From positions 186,001-250,000 of the forward strand of contig NZ_VRLV01000007.1 in the NCBI RefSeq assembly GCF_009760925.1: a stretch of DNA of 64,000 nucleotides. The letters are read 5' to 3'. The translations under genes and the position numbers were made by a program. The notes beneath the pieces were generated by a model, which saw nothing but the letters and a program-made list of their open reading frames with translations, did not search any database and was not told the origin of the DNA. Positions 24,511 to 33,612 of this stretch are shown piece by piece (the stretch's first letter is position 1; every line of letters starts with the position of its first letter). The DNA is from Nonomuraea typhae. GTDB lineage: Bacteria; Actinomycetota; Actinomycetes; Streptosporangiales; Streptosporangiaceae.

Positions 24511-25350
24511 ATGCGTTCCAAGGTCGTTTTCGGCAGGCTGCTGCGCAACAAGCAGGCCCGCTATGGCTCCATCGCGCTGGTGCTGCTGATCGCCCTGGCC
24601 TACGTCGGCCCGTACTTCGGCAACTACGACTGGACCGACAAGGACTTCATGGCGTTCATGTCGCCGCCGTCGGCCGACCACTGGTGGGGGACCACCTCCA
24701 TCGGCGCCGACATGTACGCCGTGACGCTGCGCGGCATGCAGAAGTCGATCATCATCGGCATCCTGGTCGCGCTGATCTCCACGGGCCTGGCCGCGATCGT
24801 CGGCGCCTTCGCCGGATATTTCGGCGGATGGATCGACAAGCTGCTGATGTGGGGCGTGGACCTGCTCCTGGTCCTGCCGAGCTTCCTCATCATCGCGATC
24901 ATCTCGCCGCGGCTGCGCGGCGCCTCCTGGATCTGGTTCGTGGCCCTGCTGGCCGCGTTCTCCTGGATGATCACCTCGCGCGTGGTCAGGAGCATGACGC
25001 TGTCGCTGCGCGAGCGGGAGTACGTCCAGGCCGCCGTCTACATGGGCATCCCCGAATGGAAGATCATCTTCCGGCACATCGTCCCCAACCTGTCCTCCCT
25101 GCTGATCATCGACGCGACGCTCAACGTCAGCGGCGCGGTGATCGGAGAGGCCGCGCTGTCGTTCTTCGGCTTCGGCATCCAGCCACCTGACGTCTCCCTC
25201 GGCACGCTGATCGCCGAGGGCGCGCGCAACGCCACCGGATATCCGTGGTTGTTCGCCTTTCCCGCCGGCCTGCTGGTCGTCCTCGTGCTCAGCATCAACC
25301 TGATCGGCGACGGGCTGCGCGACGCACTCGACCCGGGGAGCAACTCATGA
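24511..25350 (+). CDS. Peptide/nickel-type ABC transporter permease (DppC/OppC family)
   Basis: 279 residues, ATG directly after the preceding stop. About six membrane segments; the EAA loop REREYVQAAVYMGIPEWKIIFRHIVPN and the late GEAALSFFGFGIQPP motif are diagnostic of DppC/OppC. Its TGA overlaps the ATPase start. Forms the heterodimeric channel with the upstream DppB-like subunit. Confidence 0.94.
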   Translation: MRSKVVFGRLLRNKQARYGSIALVLLIALAYVGPYFGNYDWTDKDFMAFMSPPSADHWWGTTSIGADMYAVTLRGMQKSIIIGILVALISTGLAAIVGAFAGYFGGWIDKLLMWGVDLLLVLPSFLIIAIISPRLRGASWIWFVALLAAFSWMITSRVVRSMTLSLREREYVQAAVYMGIPEWKIIFRHIVPNLSSLLIIDATLNVSGAVIGEAALSFFGFGIQPPDVSLGTLIAEGARNATGYPWLFAFPAGLLVVLVLSINLIGDGLRDALDPGSNS

Positions 25351-27416
25351 GCATTCTGGAAGTCAACGACCTCACGGTCACCTTCCCCGGCGGCATCCAG
25401 GCCGTGCGCGGAGTGTCCTACGAGGTCTCCCGGGGCGAGGTCCTCGGCATCGTGGGCGAGTCCGGCTCCGGCAAGTCCGTGACCTCGCTGGCCATCATGG
25501 GCCTGCTGCCGAAGAACGCCGTGACCAGCGGATCGGTCAAGCTCCACGGCCGCGAGCTGCTCGGCGTGGACGCCGACGACCTCGTCGACATCCGCGGCAA
25601 GACGATCAGCATGATCTTCCAGGACCCGCTGTCGGCCTTCACCCCCGTCTACACCATCGGCGACCAGATCGCCGAGGCCGTCCGCGTCCACCAGAAGATG
25701 GGCAAGGACAAGGCCGCCAAGCGGGCCGTCGAACTGCTCGACCTGGTCGGCATCCCGCACCCCAGCGTGCGCGCCAAGTCGTTCCCGCACGAGTTCTCCG
25801 GCGGCATGCGCCAGCGCGCCATGATCGCCATGGCCATCGCCAACGACCCCGACCTGCTCATCTGCGACGAGCCCACCACCGCCCTGGACGTCACCATCCA
25901 GGCGCAGGTCCTGGAGGTGCTCAAGACCGCGCAGCAGGAGACGGGCGCCGGCATCGTGATGATCACCCATGACCTGGGCGTCATCGCGGGCATGGCCGAC
26001 CGCGTCCTCGTGATGTACGCGGGCAAGCCGGTCGAGCTGGGGCCGGTGGACGAGCTCTACTACCGGCCGCGCATGCCGTACACGATGGGTCTGCTCGCCT
26101 CGATCCCGCGGATCGACGGCGAGGAGGGGCCGCTGGTGCCCATCGAGGGAAACCCGCCCTCGCCCGCCGCGCTGCCGCCCGGCTGCCCGTTCGCGCCGCG
26201 CTGCCCGATGAAGATCGACGCCTGCGACGACGAGGAGCCGCCGCTCACCGGGATCGGCGCCGGCCGGCACGTGGCCTGCATCCGCTCGCGCGAAATCGAG
26301 CACAAGGGGCTGACCGGCGCCGACGTCTACCCCGTGCCGGTGATCCCGCCGAGCGACGTGGTGCGGGTGCCGCGCGAGCAGCGTCCGACCGTGCTGGAGC
26401 TGACCGACCTCATCCGGCACTACCCGCTGATGAAGGGCGCCGTCTTCAAGCGCCGGGTCGGCACCGTCCACGCCGTGGACGGCATCACCTTCGACATCGC
26501 CGAAGGCGAGACGCTCGCGCTGGTCGGCGAATCCGGCTGCGGCAAGACGACCACGCTTCAGCAGATCATGCAGCTGCGGCCGCCGCAGCGCGGACGCATC
26601 GTCGTGCTCGGCAAGGACAGCTCCACGCTGGACGGCTCCGCCCGCAAGGCGCTGCGCGGGGACCTGCAGATCGTCTTCCAGGACCCGATGGCCGCGCTCG
26701 ACCCGCGCATGCCCGTCGGCGACATCATCGCCGAGCCGCTGCGCGCCCACGGACACCGGAACGTGGACCAGCGGGTGGCCGAACTGCTCACCCTCGTCGG
26801 CCTCGACCCGAGCTACGCCACGCGCTATCCGCAGCACTTCTCCGGCGGCCAGCGCCAGCGCATCGGCATTGCCAGGGCGCTCGCGCTGGAGCCCAAGCTG
26901 CTCGTGCTCGACGAGCCGGTCTCCGCGCTCGACGTCTCCATCCAGGCGGGTGTCATCAACCTGCTGGAGGAGCTCAAGAACACGCTCGGCCTGTCGTATC
27001 TGTTCGTGGCGCACGACCTGGCCGTGGTCCGGCACCTCGCCGACCGCGTCGCCGTCATGTACCTCGGCCGGATCGCCGAAATCGGCACCGTCGAGAACGT
27101 CTACGACCACCCTGCCCACCCCTACACGCAGGCGCTGCTGTCAGCGATCCCGCTGCCCGACCCCGAGATGGAGCGCACACGCAAGCGCATCCTGCTCGAA
27201 GGCGACCTGCCCAGCCCGGCCGACCCGCCATCGGGTTGCCGGTTCCGCACCCGCTGCCCCAAGTTCGCCCAACTCGGCGAGGCCGAGCGGCAGCGGTGTG
27301 TGAACGAAGAGCCCCCAGTTGCTCGGCTCGCGAATGCCGTCGACCACGGCGCCGCCTGCCACTACGCGGAGGAGATCGAGGTCATCACGGCCTCGAACGA
27401 TCAGGAGGAAAAGTGA
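25347..27416 (+). CDS. Fused double ATPase of the peptide ABC transporter (OppD-OppF type)
   Basis: 689 residues from ATG at 25347, overlapping the permease stop. Two complete ATP-binding domains: first (about 1-260) with GESGSGKSV, HEFSGGMRQRA, LICDEPTTALD; second (about 350-610) with GESGCGKTT, HFSGGQRQRIGIARAL, LVLDEPVSALD. Each is followed by the oligopeptide-transporter C-terminal Cys motif (CPFAPRCP and CRFRTRCP). In many bacteria OppD and OppF are separate; here they are one polypeptide, so the transporter assembles with fixed stoichiometry. Stop overlaps the binding-protein start. Confidence 0.95.
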   Translation: MSILEVNDLTVTFPGGIQAVRGVSYEVSRGEVLGIVGESGSGKSVTSLAIMGLLPKNAVTSGSVKLHGRELLGVDADDLVDIRGKTISMIFQDPLSAFTPVYTIGDQIAEAVRVHQKMGKDKAAKRAVELLDLVGIPHPSVRAKSFPHEFSGGMRQRAMIAMAIANDPDLLICDEPTTALDVTIQAQVLEVLKTAQQETGAGIVMITHDLGVIAGMADRVLVMYAGKPVELGPVDELYYRPRMPYTMGLLASIPRIDGEEGPLVPIEGNPPSPAALPPGCPFAPRCPMKIDACDDEEPPLTGIGAGRHVACIRSREIEHKGLTGADVYPVPVIPPSDVVRVPREQRPTVLELTDLIRHYPLMKGAVFKRRVGTVHAVDGITFDIAEGETLALVGESGCGKTTTLQQIMQLRPPQRGRIVVLGKDSSTLDGSARKALRGDLQIVFQDPMAALDPRMPVGDIIAEPLRAHGHRNVDQRVAELLTLVGLDPSYATRYPQHFSGGQRQRIGIARALALEPKLLVLDEPVSALDVSIQAGVINLLEELKNTLGLSYLFVAHDLAVVRHLADRVAVMYLGRIAEIGTVENVYDHPAHPYTQALLSAIPLPDPEMERTRKRILLEGDLPSPADPPSGCRFRTRCPKFAQLGEAERQRCVNEEPPVARLANAVDHGAACHYAEEIEVITASNDQEEK

Positions 27417-29125
27417 AGGTTCGTTTCCGGGCAGCGGCGGGACTCGCGGTCCTCGCCATGGCCGTCGCGGCCTGTGGCGGCGGTGGCGGCGCCAAGAGCG
27501 GCCAGCCGAACGCCGAGCAGTCGCAGCAGGCCCAGAAGCAGATGTCCGAGACCCCGGCCATCAGCATCAACCCCGTCGGCTACGACCAGGTCAAGGACGG
27601 CGGCACCGTCACCCTGGCCGTCGGCCAGTGGCCCACCCAGTGGAACCCCAACCACGTCGACGGCAACCAGCGCGACACCGCGTTCATGCTCGACACCGTC
27701 CTGCCGATCATGATGCTGTCCGACGAAAAGGCCGAATGGAAGCCGAACCCCGACTTCCTGACCGACGTCAAGCTGGACACCTCCTCGGGCAAGCAGGTCG
27801 TCACCTACACGATCAACGACAAGGCCACGTGGTCGAACGGCGAGCCGATCACCTACAAGGACATCGAGTCCATGTGGAAGGCCAACAACGGCTCGAACAA
27901 GAAGTTCAAGCCCGCCTCCACCGACGGCTGGGACCGGGTCGAGTCCATCACCAAGGGCGCCTCGGACAAGGTCGCCATCATGACCTTCTCCAAGAACTAC
28001 CCCGAGTGGCAGGGCATGCTCTCCCGCTCGCCCATGCTCATCCCCGCCTCGGCCACCGCGACCCCCGAGGCGTACGAGAAGGACTACCTGCAGAAGATCC
28101 CGGTCACCGCGGGCCCCTTCAAGGTCGAGAAGATCGACGAGGCCACGAAGACCCTCACCGTCGTCCGCGACGACAAGTGGTGGGGCAAGAAGGCCAAGCT
28201 CGACAAGGTCATCTTCCGCACCATCGAGACCCCCGCCGCGTCGGTCAACGCCTTCGCCAACGGTGAGCTCGACGCGGTCGAGATCCCGCCGGGCAGCCCC
28301 GCCGACCTCAAGCGGGCCAAGGAAGTGCCGAACGTCGACATCCGCAAGGCGCTCAGCCCGAACTGGCGGCACATCACCGTCAACAACGCGACCGCGTTCC
28401 TCAAGGACAAGTCGGTCCGCCAGGCCGTCGCCTACGCGATCAACCGTGACGTGATCACCCAGTCCGACCTCAAGGACATGGACTGGCCGCTGCAGACGCT
28501 CGGCAACCACGTCTTCATGAACAACCACAAGTCGTACGCCGACAACTCCGGCGAGCTCGGCAAGTACAACCTGGAGAAGGCCAAGCAGCTCCTCGACGCC
28601 GCCGGCTGGAAGCAGGAAGGCGAGTACCGCAAGAAGGACGGCAAGGAGTTCGCCCTGAGCTTCGTCGTCCCGGCCGGCGTGCCCTATGCCAAGACCGAGG
28701 GCGAACTGACCCAGGCCATGCTCAAGGAGGCCGGGATCAAGCTCACGATCCGCCCGGTCCCCGATGACAAGTTCTTCACCGACTTCATCATCAAGGGCGA
28801 CTTCGACCTGGTGCCGTTCTCCTGGATCGGCACGCCGCTGCCGCTCGGCTCCCTGCCCCAGATCTACAAGACGGGCTCCGAGAGCAACTTCCCGAAGGGC
28901 AGCGACCCGGCGCTCGACGCCGCGATCGACGAGGTCACCGGCGAGATGGACCCCGCCAAGGCGGCCGCGAAGGCCAACGAGATCGACAAGATGATCTGGG
29001 ACATGGTGCACACCATTCCGCTGTACCAGCGTCCTGACATCCAGGCGACCAAGAAGACCCTGGCGAACTTCGGTGCGCCTGGGTACCGGTTCAACAAGTG
29101 GGAGGAGATCGGCTTCACCGGCTGA
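27413..29125 (+). CDS. Family 5 (peptide-type) extracellular solute-binding lipoprotein
   Basis: 570 residues. GTG at 27413 is set by AGGAGG at 27403-27408 and overlaps the ATPase stop. Lipoprotein signal: basic start, hydrophobic core, then VAACGGGGG with the lipidated Cys at about residue 22. The mature part is a typical SBP_bac_5 fold (DTVLPIMMLSDEK, VTYTINDKATWSNGEPITYKDIE). It captures an oligopeptide or a related ligand for the upstream transporter. Last gene of the four-gene operon and followed by a terminator. Confidence 0.95.
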   Translation: MKVRFRAAAGLAVLAMAVAACGGGGGAKSGQPNAEQSQQAQKQMSETPAISINPVGYDQVKDGGTVTLAVGQWPTQWNPNHVDGNQRDTAFMLDTVLPIMMLSDEKAEWKPNPDFLTDVKLDTSSGKQVVTYTINDKATWSNGEPITYKDIESMWKANNGSNKKFKPASTDGWDRVESITKGASDKVAIMTFSKNYPEWQGMLSRSPMLIPASATATPEAYEKDYLQKIPVTAGPFKVEKIDEATKTLTVVRDDKWWGKKAKLDKVIFRTIETPAASVNAFANGELDAVEIPPGSPADLKRAKEVPNVDIRKALSPNWRHITVNNATAFLKDKSVRQAVAYAINRDVITQSDLKDMDWPLQTLGNHVFMNNHKSYADNSGELGKYNLEKAKQLLDAAGWKQEGEYRKKDGKEFALSFVVPAGVPYAKTEGELTQAMLKEAGIKLTIRPVPDDKFFTDFIIKGDFDLVPFSWIGTPLPLGSLPQIYKTGSESNFPKGSDPALDAAIDEVTGEMDPAKAAAKANEIDKMIWDMVHTIPLYQRPDIQATKKTLANFGAPGYRFNKWEEIGFTG

Positions 29126-29143
29126 TCCCGCTTTCCTTGCGAC

Positions 29144-29177
29144 TGAGCCCCGGCGGGCGTGGTTCTGCCGGGGCTCA
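29144..29177 (+). terminator. Strong hairpin after the peptide-transporter operon
   Basis: Perfect 11-bp arms TGAGCCCCGGC (29144-29154) and GCCGGGGCTCA (29167-29177), 12-base loop, about 20 bases after the stop. No T-run, as usual for high-GC genomes. Confidence 0.75.
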
Positions 29178-29304
29178 GCCCTTTCTCGGGCCCTTGGAGG
29201 TTGGCCGGGAGTTTTCCACAGCCACGGTCCGTCGTGCCGGCCTCTTTCCCCAGAACCCCGTTCGCCCCCACGCACCACCGCCGGCGCTGGGCACCCTGAG
29301 GGCC

Positions 29305-30225
29305 ATGCAGATCACCTTCCCCGTGCCCCACTCCCTGACAGCCCTGTTCGTGGTGGCGATCGATCACCTGCGCTTCGACATCGAGGGCATGCTCCCGTGG
29401 CGCATCGGCAGACCCCACAGAAGAGCCGCCCTGGCCGCCCTGGGCACCCCGCTGCTGACGCTCTCCCACAGCACCGCCCAATGGCGGGCCGTGGGCGTCG
29501 ACCTGACCGACGACGACCGGAGGCTGCTCCGCCGTACGCGCCAGCACGTCCTGGTCTCCAGTACGGCCCCGCCCCGTGCCCTGCCGGCCAGCCTCCAGGT
29601 GGCCAGAGCCGCCGCCCGGGCGATAGCCGAAGAATGCACCGGCCTGGTCGTGGACCCGCTGGCCGGCCACACGCTGGCCGCCTGCCTCCGCTGCGCCGGC
29701 GAACCGGCCACGTTCCGCCTGTCCGACGACTGGCTGGGCTGGTCCGTGGACGTCCACGACGCCGCCACCTGCCCGCCCTGGAACCCCGCCGACACCAGAG
29801 CCTGCACCTGCCTGCGCGTGATGTCCCGGGGCCTGCGCCGCTTCGCCCTCCCGGAAATCACCCTGGACGGCGCCGCCTGCGCCCACAACCTGTGCGCCAT
29901 CAACCTCCTCCGCGCGGTGGGCCAGCGCCTGCTGACGGACCACCTGCAGTTCCTGTCGGCCAACCCCAACGCCAGAGAACGCACCATCGACGACCACCTC
30001 CGCATCACCGACCACGCCTTCTTCGCCGATCGGCAGTCCTTCGGCGTCCGCCTGACCCCGTGCGACGGGACCGGATCGGTCCGCCGCCTGAAGGTCGGCC
30101 CGGCGCCGGGCTCCGGCCAGATCACCTGCCTGAAGGTCGGCCCGCCCTCCGACTTCACCGGCACCCTGAACGACTGGCTCTGCTCCACCCAGAGCGCCAC
30201 CCCGATCATCCACCTGGCCGCCTGA
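29305..30225 (+). CDS. Uncharacterised protein with several Cys pairs
   Basis: 306 residues from ATG at 29305 (product MQITFPVPHSLTALFVV...). The upstream in-frame stretch to 29098 runs through the terminator and is unlikely to be coding. Soluble; cysteines appear as CLRCAGE, CPPWNPADTRACTCLRV and CAHNLC, which could bind metal or form disulfides, and SDDWLGWSVDVHDAATCPPW forms a central block. No enzyme motif, signal peptide or membrane helix was identified. It is bounded by a terminator upstream and by repeat DNA downstream. Confidence 0.6.
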   Translation: MQITFPVPHSLTALFVVAIDHLRFDIEGMLPWRIGRPHRRAALAALGTPLLTLSHSTAQWRAVGVDLTDDDRRLLRRTRQHVLVSSTAPPRALPASLQVARAAARAIAEECTGLVVDPLAGHTLAACLRCAGEPATFRLSDDWLGWSVDVHDAATCPPWNPADTRACTCLRVMSRGLRRFALPEITLDGAACAHNLCAINLLRAVGQRLLTDHLQFLSANPNARERTIDDHLRITDHAFFADRQSFGVRLTPCDGTGSVRRLKVGPAPGSGQITCLKVGPPSDFTGTLNDWLCSTQSATPIIHLAA

Positions 30226-30266
30226 CCCATGACCAGCCACAACACCCACCAGCCCCCCTCAACCCC

Positions 30267-30401
30267 GAGGTGCCACCTGGGCGGCCGGTCCCTGAGATGC
30301 CATCCGGGTGGCCGGTCTTTGAGGTGTCACCTGGGTGGTCGGTCTTTGAGGTGCCGTCTGGGTGGTCGGTTCCCGAGAAGCCACCCAGGCGGCCGGTCCC
30401 A
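30267..30401. repeat. Five copies of a 27-bp tandem repeat
   Basis: Units such as GAGGTGCCACCTGGGCGGCC plus seven more bases, each 27 bp, five in a row with about 70-90% identity. 27 is a multiple of three, so any frame would yield a nonapeptide repeat (PEVPPGRPV-like on the plus strand). Confidence 0.8.
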
Positions 30402-30590
30402 GCAAAGGCCACCCTGAGCCAGTCGCCCCACGCCACCAGAACACCTGGCCGGTCACCTCCGCGTCCGTACCTCCGCGCCTGCTCCCTGGCATGCAGGTGT
30501 AGGTGGCCTTGTGTAGGTGGCCTTCGGCATGGTGTGCGGGTGTTGGTGGCCTTCGGCCTCGCGCTCGCCGTGTTCGTGCTCTCAGCCCCG

Positions 30591-30702
30591 CGTCGCGTGC
30601 TGGCCTTCGCGTGCTGGCCTCCGTGTGCTCGGCTTCGCGTGCTGGCCTCCGTGTGCTCGGCTCCGTGTGCTCGGCTCCGTGTGCCCGCGTCCGTGTGCTG
30701 CG
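30591..30702. repeat. About eight copies of a 14-bp tandem repeat
   Basis: Consensus CTYCGYGTGCTSGS, imperfect, in direct succession. 14 is not a multiple of three, so the array shifts frame every unit, which argues against coding. Confidence 0.75.
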
Positions 30703-30904
30703 TCCATGTGCCTGGCGTCCATAGCCCTCCTGTTCGCGCCTCCACGTCCGAAGCCTCACGTCCTCACCCTTGTCCACTCCGCCGGATCTGCCTTCCTGAT
30801 CTGGCGCTCCCAAGTCGTGAGGTGGACGGCACCGTGGGCGGAGCAGCGGTGGGACGGAGCTGTGGGGTGACGAGCTGTGGGGTGGGGCTGGACGGGACGG
30901 GATG

Positions 30905-31045
30905 GCGGGGCCAGTGGTTGGCGGGTTGGGGTGTGGTGGGTCGGTGGGTCGGTGGGTTGGGGTGTGGTGGGTTGGTGGGTTTGGGTGTGGTGGGTTGGTG
31001 GGCTGTGGTGGGTTGTGGGCTTGGTGGGGCAGGGGTGGGAGAGGA
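30905..31045 (+). repeat. G/T-rich simple repeat with G-quadruplex potential
   Basis: Repeated GTGGGT/GTGGTGGGTTG units, many runs of three or four G separated by loops of one to seven bases. G on the plus strand, which is the non-template strand of the following methyltransferase gene, and about 100 bases from its start. Confidence 0.75.
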
Positions 31046-31047
31046 CC

Positions 31048-31075
31048 TTGGTAATCGTGACGTGTGCGATATTCT
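31048..31075 (+). promoter_or_regulatory. Possible promoter of the methyltransferase gene
   Basis: TTGGTA (31048-31053), 16-base spacer, TATTCT (31070-31075), about 64 bases before the start codon. Resembles a vegetative -35/-10 pair but with a weak -35; not decisive. Confidence 0.3.
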
Positions 31076-31138
31076 CGGCGCCAATGCGGTCACCGCCACC
31101 CGGGAGGGGACGGGCTGGCCCGGCACGGGAGGAGAACG

Positions 31139-31912
31139 ATGAGCGAGCGGGCTCCCGCGGGCATCAACGTCCACACGCCAAATGTCGCCCGGATCTATGA
31201 CTACATGCTCGGCGGGAAGGACAATTTCGCCGCCGACCGAGAAGCGGCGGAGCAGATCCTCAAGGCGTTCCCCGAGTCCCGTGACGGTGTCGAGGCGAAC
31301 CGTGAGTTCCTGGGCAACGCGGTCAGGTATCTGGCTGCCGAGGCGGGTATCCGGCAGTTTGTCGACATCGGCGCTGGTCTTCCCACACAGAAGAACGTCC
31401 ATGAGGTGGCGCACGAAGTCGACGACTGCGCTCGCACGGTCTATGTGGACAACGACCCCATCGTCTGTGTTCACGGGCGTGCCCTGCTGGCCAACACTCC
31501 GACCGTGGCCATGGTGGAGGCTGATCTCCGTGACCCCGACGCCCTCCGTGCCCGGGTGGCCGCGACCCGGTTGGTCAACTTCGACGAGCCGGTCGCCCTG
31601 CTGATGGTCGCCGTTCTCCACTTTCTGGAGGATCCTTACGACGACGTGGCCAAGCTGCTTGACATGCTGCCACCGGGCAGCCATCTGATCATCACCCACA
31701 TGACCATGCAGGAACGACGCAGCTGCGACACGGAGTCCGTCCGGCAGGTGTATACGCGGGCCAGCTCAGGTGTCTACCCTCGCACTCTGGACGACATTCG
31801 GCGCTTCTTCGGCGACTTCATCATCCTCGGTTCCGAACAGTTCATCTCCCCGGCCCTTCTCGCCCGCTTCGCCCCCCTTGGCTGGGCAGCGGTGGCCAAG
31901 CATCCCGGCTGA
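31139..31912 (+). CDS. SAM-dependent methyltransferase, SAV2177/DUF574 family
   Basis: 257 residues. ATG at 31139 has GGGAGGAG just upstream. N-terminal signature PNVARIYDYMLGGKDNFAADR and the SAM-binding FVDIGAGLPTQ are diagnostic of this actinobacterial family; VYVDNDPIVCVHGRALL follows as the acidic adenosine-binding strand. These are abundant in Streptomyces and Streptosporangiaceae, often in many copies and near XRE/DUF397 genes, but their substrates are mostly unknown. Confidence 0.93.
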   Translation: MSERAPAGINVHTPNVARIYDYMLGGKDNFAADREAAEQILKAFPESRDGVEANREFLGNAVRYLAAEAGIRQFVDIGAGLPTQKNVHEVAHEVDDCARTVYVDNDPIVCVHGRALLANTPTVAMVEADLRDPDALRARVAATRLVNFDEPVALLMVAVLHFLEDPYDDVAKLLDMLPPGSHLIITHMTMQERRSCDTESVRQVYTRASSGVYPRTLDDIRRFFGDFIILGSEQFISPALLARFAPLGWAAVAKHPG

Positions 31913-32004
31913 TACCGCACCGGTCTGTCGGATGCTCGGCCGGCTCCGGGCGTTTCTCCGTGTTCCGGGGCGGGTGGCGTTGCGGCCGGTTCTGGGGCAG
32001 GGGT

Positions 32005-33594
32005 TCAGGGGGTGCGGCTCAGGGTCGTGGTGAGGACTTCGTTCAAGGTGTCCTTGGGGGACGGGGTCAGGGCGGGGGCGCGCCAGGAGACGTAACCGTC
32101 GGGGCGGACCAGGACGGCGCCGGTCTCGGTGACGCCGTAGCGCTCCTGCCACACGCCTTCCAGGTCCTTCAGGTCGCCGCCGATGACCAGGGGAGTGAGG
32201 TGGAGGTCCAGGCGGTCGCTCACCGCGCGGGCGGCGGTTTCCCAGTCGCGGCCGCGGGGGCCGATGAGCAGGACGTGACCGGTGCCGAACAGGTCGATCG
32301 TCGAGATGGGCATGCCCTCCCAGTCGAGGAGCACGTGCGGGGCGCGGCTGCCGGGGCGGGCGGTGGCGGTTTGGGGGTTCTCCAGGAGGGAGCCGTCGTC
32401 GGTGGGCTCGTTCAGGATGGAGGTGGAGTGGTAGCGGTAGCCGAGCATGACGGCCATCGGGTCCGCGGTCGGGGGAGCGACGTCCCTCGTCTGCTCGGAG
32501 GGCATTCTCACCGCCATGTTCGCCAGCTGCTCGTTGGCGGTCAGCGCGCCGATGGGACGGCGTTCGGCGTCGTAGGTGTCGAGGAAGGCGGGGCCCGCCT
32601 GGCCGCTGTGGACGAGCCAGAGGCGCCAGGCCAGGTCGCAGCCGTCCTGGAGGGCGGTGCTGCCGCCCTGGCCGCCGGTGGGAGGCATGGTGTGGGCCGC
32701 GTCGCCGGCGAAGAAGACGCGGCCCGCGCGGTAGGTGTCGGCGAGCTGGTGGGCGATGGTGAACGTCGTGGTGTCAAGGACGGACACGTCCAGGTCGGGC
32801 ACGCCTACCGCCTGCCGTACCAAGTCGATGCAGCGTTCGGTGGTGAAGCCGGGGGCGGTCGCGGGGTCGTAGTAGACGCCGAGGCCGTGGGCGCCGACGC
32901 CGGTGCCGGTGATGATGGCGCCGGTGAGGCCGTCCGCCTGGAGGTACCACAGGGTCACTTCGCGATCGCGCACGACCTGGCTCAGGTCGGCGTCGAACAT
33001 GATCGAGTACATGTGCTGGAGCTCGCCCTTGCCGCTGGTCGGCACGCCGAGCGCGGCGCGCAGGGGGCTGCGGTGGCCGTCGGCGGCGATCAGGTGGTCG
33101 GCGCGGATCGTGTGCTCGCCGGCCTTGGTCCTGACGCGGGCGGTCACGCCGTCGGCGTCCTGCTCCAGGAAGACGAGCTCGGTGGAGAAGCGCAGGTCGG
33201 CGCCGAACTCCTCGGCCTTGCCGCGCAGGACGCGCTCGATCTCGGACTGCGGCGCGCCGACGTCGGGGACGGGGGTGATGTCGACGAAGCTGTCGAGGTC
33301 GCCGGCGGTGTCGACAAGGATCTTCGGGTCGGGATCGGTGAGGCTGGAGGCGATGGCGATCCGCATTCCTTCGCCGATGCCCGCCCAAATCCCGCTGAAC
33401 TCCGACTCGATGCCGGGGACACCGCGCATCAGCTCGAGCACCCGCGGGCCGACGCCGAACGCCTTGGGCTGGATCGAGGTGCTCGCATGCCGTTCGACCA
33501 GGATGACCGGCACCTGGTGCCAGGCCAGCATCGTCGCCGCGCTGAGCCCCGCGTAGCCGGCTCCTACGATGAGTACCGCCGTGCGCTCTTCCAT
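32005..33594 (-). CDS. FAD-dependent aromatic monooxygenase (class A, PgaE/RdmE-like)
   Basis: 529 residues. ATG at 33594 follows GGAGGTGG. FAD-binding motifs: GAGYAGL (GxGxxG) near residue 9, the DG motif in ADHLIAADGHRS, and GDAAHTMPPTGGQGGS binding the FAD pyrophosphate. The C-terminal thioredoxin-like region (about 400-529) matches the polyketide hydroxylase group. Uses NAD(P)H and O2 to hydroxylate an aromatic or polyketide-type compound; drug inactivation is also possible. Starts next to a cluster of possible operator sites. Confidence 0.9.
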   Translation of the reverse strand: MEERTAVLIVGAGYAGLSAATMLAWHQVPVILVERHASTSIQPKAFGVGPRVLELMRGVPGIESEFSGIWAGIGEGMRIAIASSLTDPDPKILVDTAGDLDSFVDITPVPDVGAPQSEIERVLRGKAEEFGADLRFSTELVFLEQDADGVTARVRTKAGEHTIRADHLIAADGHRSPLRAALGVPTSGKGELQHMYSIMFDADLSQVVRDREVTLWYLQADGLTGAIITGTGVGAHGLGVYYDPATAPGFTTERCIDLVRQAVGVPDLDVSVLDTTTFTIAHQLADTYRAGRVFFAGDAAHTMPPTGGQGGSTALQDGCDLAWRLWLVHSGQAGPAFLDTYDAERRPIGALTANEQLANMAVRMPSEQTRDVAPPTADPMAVMLGYRYHSTSILNEPTDDGSLLENPQTATARPGSRAPHVLLDWEGMPISTIDLFGTGHVLLIGPRGRDWETAARAVSDRLDLHLTPLVIGGDLKDLEGVWQERYGVTETGAVLVRPDGYVSWRAPALTPSPKDTLNEVLTTTLSRTP

Positions 33595-33612
33595 CTCCAC
33601 CTCCGGGACGCG

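Larger units (their letters stand above)
30226..31138. other. Repeat-rich 0.9-kb gap without a convincing gene
   Basis: Open frames exist on both strands but consist of low-complexity Arg/Ala/Pro/Gly or short repeat peptides without a plausible start site, so I call none. The gap holds three distinct tandem-repeat families, entered separately, and the probable promoter and ribosome binding site of the following methyltransferase gene at its right end. Confidence 0.6.

Noticed and set aside
25038..27119. A leftward 693-residue open frame opposite the double ATPase
   Set aside because: Shadow frame of the conserved OppDF fusion.
30267..30401. CRISPR array
   Set aside because: Units follow each other without unique spacers and no cas genes are near.
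30206..30745. Leftward frame with Thr/Asp/His/Gly repeats over the 27-bp array
   Set aside because: Product is only the translated repeat plus Arg/His-rich sequence, without a ribosome site; no support as a gene.
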